From Sciscionella marina DSM 45152 (lineage in GTDB: Bacteria; Actinomycetota; Actinomycetes; Mycobacteriales; Pseudonocardiaceae), in the NCBI RefSeq assembly GCF_000379465.1, contig NZ_KB905401.1, positions 281 through 64,280 on the forward strand: DNA of 64,000 nucleotides, written 5' to 3'. Below, one piece after another: positions 17,290 through 25,715 of this stretch. Each line of letters opens with the position of its first letter. Position 1 is the first letter of the stretch. The notes beneath the pieces were generated by a model, which was not told the origin of the DNA, ran no database searches, and saw nothing but the letters and a program-made list of their open reading frames with translations. The position numbers and the translations under genes are program-made.

Positions 17290-18446
17290 GCACCACCACC
17301 GATACCGAGGTCCGCGCCGACCTGCGTGGGCTTGTCGACCGGGTCTGCGCGGACTTCCCCGACGCGTACTGGCGCGAACTCGACGACCAATTGGCATACC
17401 CGGAGAAGTTCGTCGATGCGCTCACCTCGACCGGAGTGCTCGGCGCACTGGTCCCCGAGGAATTCGGCGGACTTGGCCTCGAGGTCGGCGATGCCTCGGT
17501 GATCGTCGAGCAAATCAACCGCAACGGTGGCAACGCCGCCGCGGTGCACGCTCAGCTGTACACGATGAGCTCCGTGCTGCGGCACGGTTCCGACGAACAG
17601 CGCAAGCGTTACCTGCCGAAGATCGCCAGCGGCGAGCTGCGGCTGCAAGCCTTCGGCATCACTGAACCAATCGCCGGCACCGATACCACCAAGATCCGCA
17701 CCTTTGCCCGCCGAGATGGCGACTCCTACATCCTCAACGGTCAGAAGATCTGGACCTCACGCTTGCAACACTCCGAGCTGATGCTGGTACTGGCCAGGAC
17801 AACCCCGCTGGAGCAGGTCGCGAGGAAGTCTCATGGGCTGTCGCTGTTTCTTCTCGATCTGCGGGAGATCGAGGGAATCACGGTCCGGCCGATTCGAACC
17901 ATGGTCAACCACGAAACCAACGAGGTCTTCTACGACGACGTGCGTGTGCCCGCTTCCGCGCTTGTCGGAGAAGAGGGACAGGGCTTTCGCTACGTGCTCG
18001 ACAGCATGAACCCCGAACGGATCCTCGTCGCGGCGGAATGCATTGGCGATGGTCGCTGGTTCGTTGAGCGCTCCAGCCGCTACGCCACCGAACGAGTAGT
18101 CTTCGACCGCCCGATCGGGCAGAACCAAGGCGTACAGTTTCCGATCGCCCGCGCACACATCCATGTCGAGGCAGCCGACCTGATGCGCTGGCGCGCGGCC
18201 GAGCTGTTCGACGCGGGCAAAGAGTGCGGCGCCGAGGCGAACATGGCCAAGCTGCTCGCCGCAGACGCATCCTGGGAAGCGGCCAACGCCGCGCTGCAAA
18301 CCCATGGCGGATTCGGCATGGCCTCCGAATACGACATCGAACGCAAGTTCCGCGAAGCACGCCTGTTCCAGATTGCGCCCATCTCGACCAACCTCATCCT
18401 CGCCCACATTGGCCAGCACGTGCTCAACATGCCGAGGTCATTCTGA
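17286..18446 (+). CDS. Acyl-CoA dehydrogenase
   Basis: A 386-residue acyl-CoA dehydrogenase. Flavin-domain signatures AFGITEPIAGTDTTKIRT and QTHGGFGMASEYDIERKFREAR are present. The C-terminus reads IAPISTNLILAHIGQHVLN instead of the common EGT motif that carries the catalytic glutamate, so the base must come from elsewhere or the activity differs. This ending resembles mycobacterial FadE19-type proteins, whose gene lies beside citE and a 2-oxoacid dehydrogenase operon, as here. It abuts the next gene with a one-base overlap. Confidence 0.87.
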   Translation: MSTTTDTEVRADLRGLVDRVCADFPDAYWRELDDQLAYPEKFVDALTSTGVLGALVPEEFGGLGLEVGDASVIVEQINRNGGNAAAVHAQLYTMSSVLRHGSDEQRKRYLPKIASGELRLQAFGITEPIAGTDTTKIRTFARRDGDSYILNGQKIWTSRLQHSELMLVLARTTPLEQVARKSHGLSLFLLDLREIEGITVRPIRTMVNHETNEVFYDDVRVPASALVGEEGQGFRYVLDSMNPERILVAAECIGDGRWFVERSSRYATERVVFDRPIGQNQGVQFPIARAHIHVEAADLMRWRAAELFDAGKECGAEANMAKLLAADASWEAANAALQTHGGFGMASEYDIERKFREARLFQIAPISTNLILAHIGQHVLNMPRSF

Positions 18447-19870
18447 TGCCCGAGATCGCAGCGGAGGATATCCTGCACGGCTCAAACCGGGAGGCTGCGC
18501 CACAGACGAGCGAGACTACCCCGACCCGGGTCCTGGCCGAGTATGTCGCGCAGCCACCGGAGCGGGTACCCCAAGAGGCAATAGAGCTAGCCCGCACCGC
18601 GGTGCTCGACACGGTTGGCGTCGCCTTGGCAGCCGCCCGCGAACCCGTAGTCTCGGCGCTGGGCGCTGTATTCGGCGAAATCAGCGGCCCCTGCGTGACC
18701 TGGCTCGACGGCCGTAGCGCTGACCCAAGCAGGACCGCACTGCGCAACGCCACCGCCGCACACGCCCTTGACTTCGACGACGTTGACGACCTGTTCACCG
18801 GTCACCCGAGCGCCGTGCTGGTGCCCGCAGTGCTGGCCGTCGCTGAACAAACCGAAGCCAGCGGTGCACTCGCCGCGGAGGGCTACTGGCGTGGCCTTAC
18901 CGTGATACGGGCGCTGGCCGCTGGACTTGGCGTCGGTGAACATTACACCCGAGGCTGGCACTCCACCGCGACCCTCGGCGTGCTCGGCGCTTCGGCGGCG
19001 GCCGCCACGGTACTGGGCCTGAACGCGCAGCAGACCGCGCACGCACTGGGCATCGCCGTATCCCGCGCAGCCGGGTCGCGACACAACTTCGGGTCGATGA
19101 CCAAGCCACTGCACGCCGGGCTCGCGGCAAGCGATGGAGTGCTCGCCGCCGTACTGGCACAGGCCGGACTCACCGCTGGAAGTGACCCGGTCGGCGGCCC
19201 ATACGGCTATCTCGGCCTGTACTCCGGAGCAGCCACCCTCACGGAGGCACAGCGCAGCGCCGCCACCGAACGCATCGTCGCGACGCTGCGCGACCCGGGC
19301 CGCGCAGCGCTCAACCTCAAACTTTTCCCATGCTGCTACGCAACCAACGCCGCCGCAGACGCCGCACTCGAACTACAAGCATCCGGGTTGCGGATCGAAG
19401 ACATCGACACAGTCCAGGTAGCCGTACCCGCAGGGGGCCTGCAGCCACTGATCGAATCCGCTCCCCGGACGGGATTGGAAGCCAAATTCAGCGTCCACTA
19501 CGTCGTCGCGTCTTGCCTCGCCGACGGGCACCTCAGACTCGACGCGTTCACCGACGCCGCGGTCGATCGCGCACCGGTGCTGGACCTCGCCGCACGCATC
19601 ACCGCTACCGACACCCTCCCGACTGTGCAGACCGGCAGGCTGGTGTTCGCCGCGGAGACTACCGTGCGGACCCGAACCGGTGACACGACGGCAATCCGCT
19701 GCGACGCACCCCGCGGACACGCCGATCGTCCCGCGCGGATGGCAGATGTGCTGGCCAAGTTCGACGACTGCGTCGCGTTCGGTGGCGCAAACGTTCCCAC
19801 CGACCTCGCCGAACGCTTGCACGGACTACCGGAACGGCCGAACGTGGCAGGCATCTTCACTGATCAATGA
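18446..19870 (+). CDS. MmgE/PrpD family protein
   Basis: A 474-residue member of the MmgE/PrpD family, which includes 2-methylcitrate dehydratase and cis-aconitate decarboxylase. Visible family blocks are VLDTVGVALAAAREPVV, NATAAHALDFDDVDDLF, SRAAGSRHNFGSMTKPLHAG and FSVHYVVASCLADG. Active members (de)hydrate or decarboxylate tricarboxylic-type acids. The ATG at 18446 overlaps the preceding stop; a same-frame extension upstream lies inside that gene. In this operon an aconitate-type decarboxylase or dehydratase supplying an unsaturated acid is plausible but unproved. Confidence 0.87.
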   Translation: MPEIAAEDILHGSNREAAPQTSETTPTRVLAEYVAQPPERVPQEAIELARTAVLDTVGVALAAAREPVVSALGAVFGEISGPCVTWLDGRSADPSRTALRNATAAHALDFDDVDDLFTGHPSAVLVPAVLAVAEQTEASGALAAEGYWRGLTVIRALAAGLGVGEHYTRGWHSTATLGVLGASAAAATVLGLNAQQTAHALGIAVSRAAGSRHNFGSMTKPLHAGLAASDGVLAAVLAQAGLTAGSDPVGGPYGYLGLYSGAATLTEAQRSAATERIVATLRDPGRAALNLKLFPCCYATNAAADAALELQASGLRIEDIDTVQVAVPAGGLQPLIESAPRTGLEAKFSVHYVVASCLADGHLRLDAFTDAAVDRAPVLDLAARITATDTLPTVQTGRLVFAAETTVRTRTGDTTAIRCDAPRGHADRPARMADVLAKFDDCVAFGGANVPTDLAERLHGLPERPNVAGIFTDQ

Positions 19871-20025
19871 CCACCGATGACGGCGACACCCGACGCCACC
19901 GCGTCGACGGTCCGTGGCCGTCCTCCGGCACCTTCGTGGTTGCGCTTCGCCAACCGGCGGGGCATCCACGGCCGCAGCGCTCCACAGGGCGCTGCGGCCA
20001 ACCGATCAATCCTAGGGAGAACCGC

Positions 20026-21081
20026 ATGGAACCCGTGCAGCTACTCGACCCCGACGGCCGCTTGACCCAGGACGAGAACTGGCCGCTAGAGCTCACCCCC
20101 GAACTATGTCGCGACCTGTACCGCAGAATGCGCCTCGCGCGTCGGTTCGACGAACAGGCATACGTCCTGCAACGGCAAGGCGAGCTCGGCTTGTGGCTGC
20201 AGTCGCTTGGTCAGGAGGCGGCTCAGGTGGGGTCGATCAGCGCAGTGCGGCCCGACGACCATGTGTTCCCGAGCTACCGCGAGCACGCCGCCGCGCTGTG
20301 CCGCGGTATCACTCCGGCAGAGTTGTTGGTGCAGTGGCGCGGTAGCCGCAACAGCGGATGGGATCCGGCGACCTATCGTTTCCACATCTACACTCTGGTT
20401 CTGGCCGCGCAGCTACCGCACGCGACCGGTTACGCGATGGGCGTGCAGCGCGACGGCACAGACGAAATCGTGCTCGCCTATTTCGGTGACGGAGCGGCCA
20501 GTGAGGGTGAAGCGAACGAGACCTTCAACTGGGCGGCCACAACCGAGGTACCGTTGCTGTTGTTCTGCCAGAACAATCAGTGGGCTATCTCCACACCTGC
20601 GCACACCCAGACGCGCACATCGCTGCACCAGCGTGCGCAGGGTTTCGGCCTCGAAGCCCACCTCGTCGACGGCAACGACATCCTGGCCGTACACGCGGTG
20701 ACCGCTGCGGTCGCCGAGCGCGTGCGCAGCGGGGGAGGCCCGGCAATGATCGAAGCGCAAACCTACCGGATGGCCGGCCACAGCACCTCTGACGACCCAG
20801 ACCGCTACCGCGACGCGAGCGAACTGGACAGCTGGAAGACCCGCGACCCGATCCATCGCCTCGAGCGGCTGCTCGAGGAACGCGGATGGATGAATGACGG
20901 ATTCCGCGCGGACCTGGAAGCCGAGTGCGAGGTGTTTGCCAACCGTACAAGCCAGGAATGCAAGCAGTTGCCACTGCAAGACGTGTCCACACTGTTCAAT
21001 ACGGTCCTGGCCGAGCCGACTCCCTTGTTGACCGAGGAACACCGGCGCTACGCCGAGCTGGTCGCCTCTTTCGCGGAGTAA
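20026..21081 (+). CDS. 2-Oxoacid dehydrogenase E1 component, alpha subunit
   Basis: A 351-residue thiamine-diphosphate-dependent E1alpha. The cofactor motif runs from GDGAASEGEANE (near residue 155) to LFCQNNQWAIS, and FPSYREHAAAL lies near residue 81. With the E1beta and E2 genes that follow it decarboxylates pyruvate or a branched 2-oxoacid. The ATG at 20026 follows a GGGAG ribosome site; a 155-base gap separates it from the MmgE/PrpD gene. Gene order next to citE, maoC and an acyl-CoA dehydrogenase recalls the bkdABC region of Mycobacterium tuberculosis. Confidence 0.92.
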   Translation: MEPVQLLDPDGRLTQDENWPLELTPELCRDLYRRMRLARRFDEQAYVLQRQGELGLWLQSLGQEAAQVGSISAVRPDDHVFPSYREHAAALCRGITPAELLVQWRGSRNSGWDPATYRFHIYTLVLAAQLPHATGYAMGVQRDGTDEIVLAYFGDGAASEGEANETFNWAATTEVPLLLFCQNNQWAISTPAHTQTRTSLHQRAQGFGLEAHLVDGNDILAVHAVTAAVAERVRSGGGPAMIEAQTYRMAGHSTSDDPDRYRDASELDSWKTRDPIHRLERLLEERGWMNDGFRADLEAECEVFANRTSQECKQLPLQDVSTLFNTVLAEPTPLLTEEHRRYAELVASFAE

Positions 21082-21141
21082 GCCTCTGCACCTCTTTCCG
21101 CACTGGCCGCACCGACCTACGGCCCTATCGACGGGAAATCC

Positions 21142-22125
21142 ATGTCTCAGCTCACTCTTTCCAAGGCGCTCAACACCGGCCTGCAACAGGCGCTTACCAA
21201 CGACCCCAAAGTGATCGTCATGGGCCAGGACGTCGGCGGACTCGGCGGAGTCTTCCGCGTCACCGACGGCCTGCAGAAGGACTTCGGCCCACAGCGCGTG
21301 ATCGATACCCCTCTCGCCGAGGCGAGCATTGTCGGCACCGCAATCGGACTAGCGCTGCGCGGTTATCGGCCAATCTGCGAGATCCAGTTCGACGGCTTCG
21401 TCTATCCTGCCTTCAACCAGATCGTCTCCCAACTGGCAAAAATGCGAGCCCGCAGCCACGGCCAGCTTGCGCTGCCCGTGGTGATCCGCATTCCGGTCGG
21501 CGGGGGGATCGGCGCCGTGGAACACCACAGCGAATCAAACGAGGTGTACTTTGCGCACACCGCGGGACTCCGCGTGGTGTGCTGCTCGAACCCACAGGAT
21601 GGCCACTGGATGCTGCGGCAGGCCGTCGCCTCCGAGGACCCGGTCATCTTCTACGAGCCTAAACGGCGCTACTGGGCCAAAGACGAGGTCACCGACACAC
21701 CCGCCGAGTCAACGCTGCCACTTGATCGGGCACGGATACTACGGTCGGGAGACGACCTGACACTGCTCACCTACGGCGGCATGGTGGACACCTGCCAACG
21801 GGCCGCGGCAGTCGCGGCGGAGGAAGACCGCCGTGAGATCGAGGTTGTCGACCTGCGGACCCTGTCCCCACTGGATATGGAGACGATCGCGGCCTCGGTG
21901 GGCAAGACCGGGCGCTGCGTCGTCGCCCATGAGGCACCGACCTTCGCGGGACTCGGCGCCGAGGTCGGCGCCGAGATAACCGAATACTCATTCTACGACC
22001 TCCAGGCCCCCGTTCTGCGGGTCGGTGGATTCAACATCCCCTATCCACCCGCCAAGTACGAGGACCAGCACCTCCCCGACCTCGACCGGGTCCTCGACGC
22101 GGTCGACCGATCGTTTGCGTGGTGA
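21142..22125 (+). CDS. 2-Oxoacid dehydrogenase E1 component, beta subunit
   Basis: A 327-residue E1beta transketolase-type subunit. It has the conserved VMGQDVGGLGGVFRVTDGL, DTPLAEASIVGTAIGLAL, EIQFDGFVYPAFNQIVSQ and the C-terminal VGGFNIPYPPA segments. It forms the alpha2beta2 E1 heterotetramer with the protein encoded just upstream (60-base gap). The next gene starts eight bases after its stop. Confidence 0.93.
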   Translation: MSQLTLSKALNTGLQQALTNDPKVIVMGQDVGGLGGVFRVTDGLQKDFGPQRVIDTPLAEASIVGTAIGLALRGYRPICEIQFDGFVYPAFNQIVSQLAKMRARSHGQLALPVVIRIPVGGGIGAVEHHSESNEVYFAHTAGLRVVCCSNPQDGHWMLRQAVASEDPVIFYEPKRRYWAKDEVTDTPAESTLPLDRARILRSGDDLTLLTYGGMVDTCQRAAAVAAEEDRREIEVVDLRTLSPLDMETIAASVGKTGRCVVAHEAPTFAGLGAEVGAEITEYSFYDLQAPVLRVGGFNIPYPPAKYEDQHLPDLDRVLDAVDRSFAW

Positions 22126-22132
22126 GCCACCC

Positions 22133-23395
22133 ATGAACACCTCTGCGAAATCCCAACAATTTCACCTACCCGATGTCGGCGAGGGACTCGAAGAAGCCGA
22201 GATCGTCACCTGGCATGTCGCGGTGGGCGACTCGATCGGCAATAACCAGCCACTCGCTGAGATCGAGACCGCCAAATCACTGGTGGAACTGCCGTCCCCA
22301 TACGAGGGCACCGTCCTGGAAATCCTGGCCGAACCGGGGCAGACCGTACGGGTTGGCGAGCCGGTCGTCTCCATCGGCACTGCCACGGAAGAACCGGCCG
22401 AACCCGCGCCGGAAGTGCTTGTCGGCTACGGCCCTGGTACGAGCGCTCCGGCTCGAAGGCGCCGCAGGCAGACCTCGCAGGAGCAGCCACCCGTGGCGCG
22501 GTCCGTACAACCCAACGCAGCGCGGGCGAAACCCCCGGTCCGGAGACACGCCAAGCAGATGGGCATCGACATCGAGACCGTCACCGCGACCGGACCCTAC
22601 GGCACTGTCACACGCCAAGATCTGCTCCGACACGCCGACCGGGCCACAGATCATCTACCCGATCCCGCACCGATGGCACAAGCAGCGACCCGGCCAGACA
22701 ACGAGGCTCGGAGGACCCCGGTCACCGGAGTACGTAAGGCCACTGCGGCGGCAATGACCACTAGTGCGTTCAGCGCACCACATGCTAGCGAGTATCACGT
22801 CGTCGACGTGACACGATCGGTAAAGCTGGTCGGCCAGCTCAAAACCCACCCCGCGTTCGGGCAATCGAAGGTCTCGATGCTGCTGCCGGTGGCTCGTGCC
22901 CTCCTGGCCGCGGTATCCGAGCACCCGGCCATCAACGCGTCCTGGGCAGACACCGAGATCCTCGAACACCCCGCTGTCAACCTGGGAATCGCGGCCGCAA
23001 CGCCCCGTGGACTGCTGGTACCCAACATCAAGAACGCCCAATCGCTGACCCTGCCCAGCCTTGCCCGCGCCATCACCGAACTGGTTGATACCGCCCGCAA
23101 AGGGCGATCGAGCCCACAGGAGATGACCGGTGGCACGATCACCATCACCAACATCGGCATCTACGGTATAGACGCCGGAACGCCGATCCTCAACCCCGGC
23201 GAAGCTGCCATCCTGTGTCTCGGAGCGGTGCGCAGGCTCCCCTGGGAACACAACGGCCGGATCGAACTGCGCTGGGTCACTCGGCTCACCCTCTCGTTCG
23301 ACCACCGCATCGTCGACGGCGAGCTCGCAAGCAAGGCGCTCAGCAGAATTGGCCAAATCCTGCACCGACCGAAAACCGAGCTACTGCTGACCTGA
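22133..23395 (+). CDS. 2-Oxoacid dehydrogenase E2 component (lipoyl acyltransferase)
   Basis: A 420-residue E2. One N-terminal lipoyl domain has the modified lysine near residue 47 in IETAKSLVELP. A proline/arginine-rich linker and a peripheral-subunit-binding domain (VRRHAKQMGIDIETV, approximately residues 138-172) follow. The C-terminal acyltransferase core ends with the catalytic histidine in LSFDHRIVDGELA. It accepts the acyl group from E1 and passes it to CoA. No dihydrolipoamide dehydrogenase gene follows, so E3 must come from elsewhere. This is the last gene of the operon. Confidence 0.93.
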   Translation: MNTSAKSQQFHLPDVGEGLEEAEIVTWHVAVGDSIGNNQPLAEIETAKSLVELPSPYEGTVLEILAEPGQTVRVGEPVVSIGTATEEPAEPAPEVLVGYGPGTSAPARRRRRQTSQEQPPVARSVQPNAARAKPPVRRHAKQMGIDIETVTATGPYGTVTRQDLLRHADRATDHLPDPAPMAQAATRPDNEARRTPVTGVRKATAAAMTTSAFSAPHASEYHVVDVTRSVKLVGQLKTHPAFGQSKVSMLLPVARALLAAVSEHPAINASWADTEILEHPAVNLGIAAATPRGLLVPNIKNAQSLTLPSLARAITELVDTARKGRSSPQEMTGGTITITNIGIYGIDAGTPILNPGEAAILCLGAVRRLPWEHNGRIELRWVTRLTLSFDHRIVDGELASKALSRIGQILHRPKTELLLT

Positions 23396-23770
23396 CCAAG
23401 GAGAGCGCGCATCGAGGGAGTGTCCGGCGAACGGCTCTGGCTCAAATCCGGTCGTAACTTATTGTGACGGTTAGTTGCATTCGGTAACAGCAGGAATCGC
23501 GGTGCTCTGGCCTCGATGTTCCGTGGGCGGATAGTGTCGCAATCAGGCTGCGACCTCGGTGTGTCGGTGCGCCGCAGAGGCCGTGGCGCAAGCTCGCCAA
23601 CTCTCACCCGATGGCAGCTCGGCATCCGTGACCTGCGGATCCTTACTTCGCCAGAGCCTTATCGTTGTGACTACCGTCCGTCACCACCGAAAGTGCGTCA
23701 GAGCCCCATCGACATCACAAACTGTCGTTGCAGTACTAAGTCTTCGCGGATCCAGATACGACGGACCGGC
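23396..23770. other. Gene-free stretch with one IS-end-like sequence
   Basis: No convincing gene is visible here. The stretch GGGAGTGTCCGGCGAACGG at 23416-23434 matches 17 of 19 bases of the terminal repeat of the IS256-type element at 59331 and may be a solo end left by such an element. Confidence 0.35.
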
Positions 23771-23941
23771 ACATGGTACTGACCATGATGCAAGGCGGGG
23801 CCGACGAGATCAGCGTCCCCAACGGGCCGTGGAAATTCGACGGCCAGCCGCCCGCCGCTGGGGCTCCGTCAACACACCGCCGAGGTCGTCGCCGAGCTGA
23901 CAGAGCTGAGGTTCGGTGGAGAGCCGGTATGGGTTGATTGA
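23771..23941 (+). pseudogene. CaiB/BaiF CoA-transferase C-terminal fragment
   Basis: Two frames together spell the end of a class III CoA-transferase. The first gives ISVPNGPWKFDG and the second, after a shift near 23860, gives RQHTAEVVAELTEL and ends VWVD-stop at 23941. The order matches the C-terminal region of these enzymes, where a conserved G(Q)HT-E segment lies shortly before the end. The other 350 or so residues are missing. The fragment cannot be functional. Confidence 0.55.
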
Positions 23942-23953
23942 ACGGTAGGTGGG

Positions 23954-24075
23954 TCAGCGCCGCGGAACGTTGTGTCGATGCAAGGTTCGGCACACCGTGA
24001 CGCGGAGACGGTGAACACGTCGACAAGGTCGGCGATGGTGTACTCGCCAGTACCGTGCATGCGCACGAGAATCTC
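23954..24075 (-). pseudogene. Resolvase/invertase C-terminal fragment, frameshifted
   Basis: The minus strand encodes RMHGTGEYTIADLVDVFTVS followed, after a one-base shift near 24000, by TVCRTLHRHNVPRR and a stop at 23954. This is the C-terminal helix-turn-helix of a serine resolvase (usual form: VSRATVYRTLHR). The catalytic domain is absent. It is a remnant of a mobile element. Confidence 0.55.
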
Positions 24076-24309
24076 GACTGGCGGCCAACGATCTTGGGCA
24101 CGGTCGAAGATCTGTCGGCGGTGCTGCTGTCAACGGCACTGGGGGAACACGCTCGTGCCCAGCTCAGTCTGCTCCCGCCCGAGTTTCCGACGTCACCGCA
24201 GCTGGTGCCGGCCGAGCTGCCCGACACCGGCGTGACCGAGGCCATCACGTTGCTGGCGCACCTGATCGCGATGGCAGCGGCCGAGGGCCAGGTGGACGAT
24301 GAAGAGTGA
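24055..24309 (+). CDS. Small protein ahead of a recombinase fragment
   Basis: An 84-residue reading (GTG 24055) ending 11 bases inside the next frame. The sequence is ordinary in composition and has no motif that I recognise; a short hydrophobic stretch (ITLLAHLIAMAAAEG) is near the end. Small open frames commonly precede recombinase genes in actinobacterial elements, so it probably belongs to the same decayed element. Its 5' end overlaps the opposite-strand resolvase relic, so it may itself be only a fragment. Confidence 0.35.
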   Translation: MHAHENLDWRPTILGTVEDLSAVLLSTALGEHARAQLSLLPPEFPTSPQLVPAELPDTGVTEAITLLAHLIAMAAAEGQVDDEE

Positions 24310-24500
24310 GCACACCAAGGTGACCGCATCCCACCGCTCCCGCGCGGCGGTCGTCTACGTTCGCCAATCCACGCCTACGCAATTGGGGCGCAACGCCGAG
24401 TCCATTGCCCGACGATACGACCTGGTCGAGTGTGCCATCATGCTGAGCTGGTTGCGCGCGCAAGTCCGGGTCGTCGACGCCGGTCGCCGTGGTTCGGTTG
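24299..24500 (+). pseudogene. Serine recombinase N-terminal fragment
   Basis: The reading from ATG 24299 contains AAVVYVRQSTPTQLGRNAES, the N-terminal catalytic segment of large serine recombinases with the active-site serine in VRQST, followed by ARRYDLVECAIMLSWLRAQVRVVDA. After that it loses similarity, and the remaining several hundred residues of such a recombinase are absent. It ends close to the mftR gene and marks one border of the mycofactocin region. Confidence 0.65.
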
Positions 24501-24546
24501 TCAGCTGGCCGAGAGCGAGCCGCCGTTCAACGCTGTGTCGTCGACG

Positions 24547-24579
24547 AACCCCGCGAGGTCAGACATTCCCTCGCGGGTT
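24547..24579 (-). terminator. Hairpin at the end of mftR
   Basis: Arms AACCCCGCGAGG and CCTCGCGGGTT pair with one bulge around a loop of about nine bases, immediately at the mftR stop codon. There is no T-run, which is common for actinobacterial terminators. It could also serve the opposite-strand recombinase fragment. Confidence 0.45.
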
Positions 24580-25192
24580 ATCGGGTTCGTGTGTCGAATC
24601 CGTTGGCGAGTGCGTGGAGGGATAGGTCGAGGTAGGTGGTGAGGTCGGTGTCGGCTGTGGTGAGCCATTGGTCGAAGGCGGCGCGGCTGGCGGCGAGTGT
24701 GGTGCGTCCGATGGCGAGGGGGTAGAGGGTGTCGGGGGGCTGGTTGAGGCGCCGGGCGGCGAAATCGCTGACGGCCCGTTCCCAGGCGTCGTAGTGGGGC
24801 CCGGCGCTGGTTTGCAGGGCGGGGACGGTGCTGATGAGGTGCATTCGGGTGCGTAGTTCGGGGACGTCTTCGGCGCGGTAGTGGTTGACGCCGACGACGA
24901 CTTCGCGGATCGCGTCCATGAGTGGTGTGTGGGGCGAGACGGCGTCGAACGCGGTGCGGAGTCGTTGTACTTCGCCGTCGAATTGGTGCCAGAGGGCGGC
25001 GGATTTGGAGTCGAAGTAGCGGAAGAAGGTGCGTCGGCTGACGCCTGCGACGGCGGCGATCTCCTCGACGGTGGTGTCGTCGAAACCGTGCTCGCTGAAC
25101 AGTCGCAGCGCGGCGAGTTCGAGTTCGCGCGCATTGGTGGCCGGCGGGCGTCCCCGTCGCCGGGCGTCGGTGTCGCGGTGAGGCGTGGTCAT
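24578..25192 (-). CDS. mftR: TetR-family regulator of the mycofactocin locus
   Basis: A 204-residue TetR protein. The N-terminal helix-turn-helix includes ALRLFSEHGFDDTTVEEIAAVAGVSRRTFFRYFDSK-type residues (approximately 27-62); the C-terminal domain is all-helical. It is divergent from mftA with a 107-base intergenic region holding a perfect palindrome. MftR of mycobacteria is a repressor reported to respond to acyl-CoA; the same role is inferred here from position and family. Confidence 0.9.
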   Translation of the reverse strand: MTTPHRDTDARRRGRPPATNARELELAALRLFSEHGFDDTTVEEIAAVAGVSRRTFFRYFDSKSAALWHQFDGEVQRLRTAFDAVSPHTPLMDAIREVVVGVNHYRAEDVPELRTRMHLISTVPALQTSAGPHYDAWERAVSDFAARRLNQPPDTLYPLAIGRTTLAASRAAFDQWLTTADTDLTTYLDLSLHALANGFDTRTR

Positions 25193-25249
25193 TGTCTTCT
25201 ATCCGTCGCAACTATTGCTTGTGTCACCCCGTGACGTTATCGTACCGTC

Positions 25250-25272
25250 TATTCGGCACTGAGTGCCGAATA
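25250..25272. promoter_or_regulatory. Perfect palindrome, candidate MftR operator
   Basis: Arms TATTCGGCACT and AGTGCCGAATA flank a single G in the middle of the mftR-mftA intergenic region, 27 bases before the mftA start. Eleven-base perfect arms are typical of TetR operators. A smaller repeat GTCAC-CCC-GTGAC lies beside it at 25222-25234. Confidence 0.65.
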
Positions 25273-25299
25273 TTGAAGGTTTCGTGTGAAGGAGCGGAC

Positions 25300-25416
25300 A
25301 TGGCTGACGATTCCCGTGTGGCAGTAGGCGAAAACGACGTGGACGCGCCCGATGTGGTGACGTCGGATTTGCTGGTCGAGGAGGTCTCGATCGACGGTAT
25401 GTGCGGTGTGTACTGA
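25300..25416 (+). CDS. mftA: Mycofactocin precursor peptide
   Basis: A 38-residue peptide. The C-terminus IDGMCGVY is the mycofactocin core; the final valine and tyrosine are the residues joined and modified by MftC. The preceding part is the acidic leader bound by MftB. The ATG at 25300 has a GAAGGAG ribosome site six bases upstream. The stop overlaps the mftB start (TGATG), so the two are translationally coupled. Confidence 0.97.
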   Translation: MADDSRVAVGENDVDAPDVVTSDLLVEEVSIDGMCGVY

Positions 25417-25715
25417 TGTCTGATCCCCAACACGACCCGATCTTGGATCAAGCGTGGGTGCTCTCACCGTCGGTAGCGCTGCGCCCGGAGCCCTTCGGGG
25501 CGTTGGCGTATCACTTCGGCAACCGCAAACTCACGTTCCTCAAACGTCGGGAGCTGGTCGTGCTCGTCGAGACACTCGGCGAGCATCCAGACGTTCGGTC
25601 GGCTCTGGTGGCTGCGGGAGTCCCCGAAGTGGAGTACGGGGCTTATTGTTCGGCATTGCACAGTCTGGCTGGTACCGACATGGTTCGACCGCGCACACGG
25701 GAGGTGGCTGCATGA
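25416..25715 (+). CDS. mftB: Mycofactocin peptide chaperone
   Basis: A 99-residue PqqD-like recognition protein. It has the typical MftB blocks VALRPEPFGALAYHFGNRKL and TFLKRRELV. It binds the MftA leader and presents the peptide to the radical SAM enzyme MftC. The ATG overlaps the mftA stop by one base and the gene's end overlaps mftC by four bases. Confidence 0.95.
   Translation: MSDPQHDPILDQAWVLSPSVALRPEPFGALAYHFGNRKLTFLKRRELVVLVETLGEHPDVRSALVAAGVPEVEYGAYCSALHSLAGTDMVRPRTREVAA

Noticed and set aside
24500-24625. Continuation of the serine recombinase reading to 24625
   Set aside because: After about 24500 the residues lose similarity to recombinases and run through the mftR terminator hairpin; treated as out-of-frame tail.
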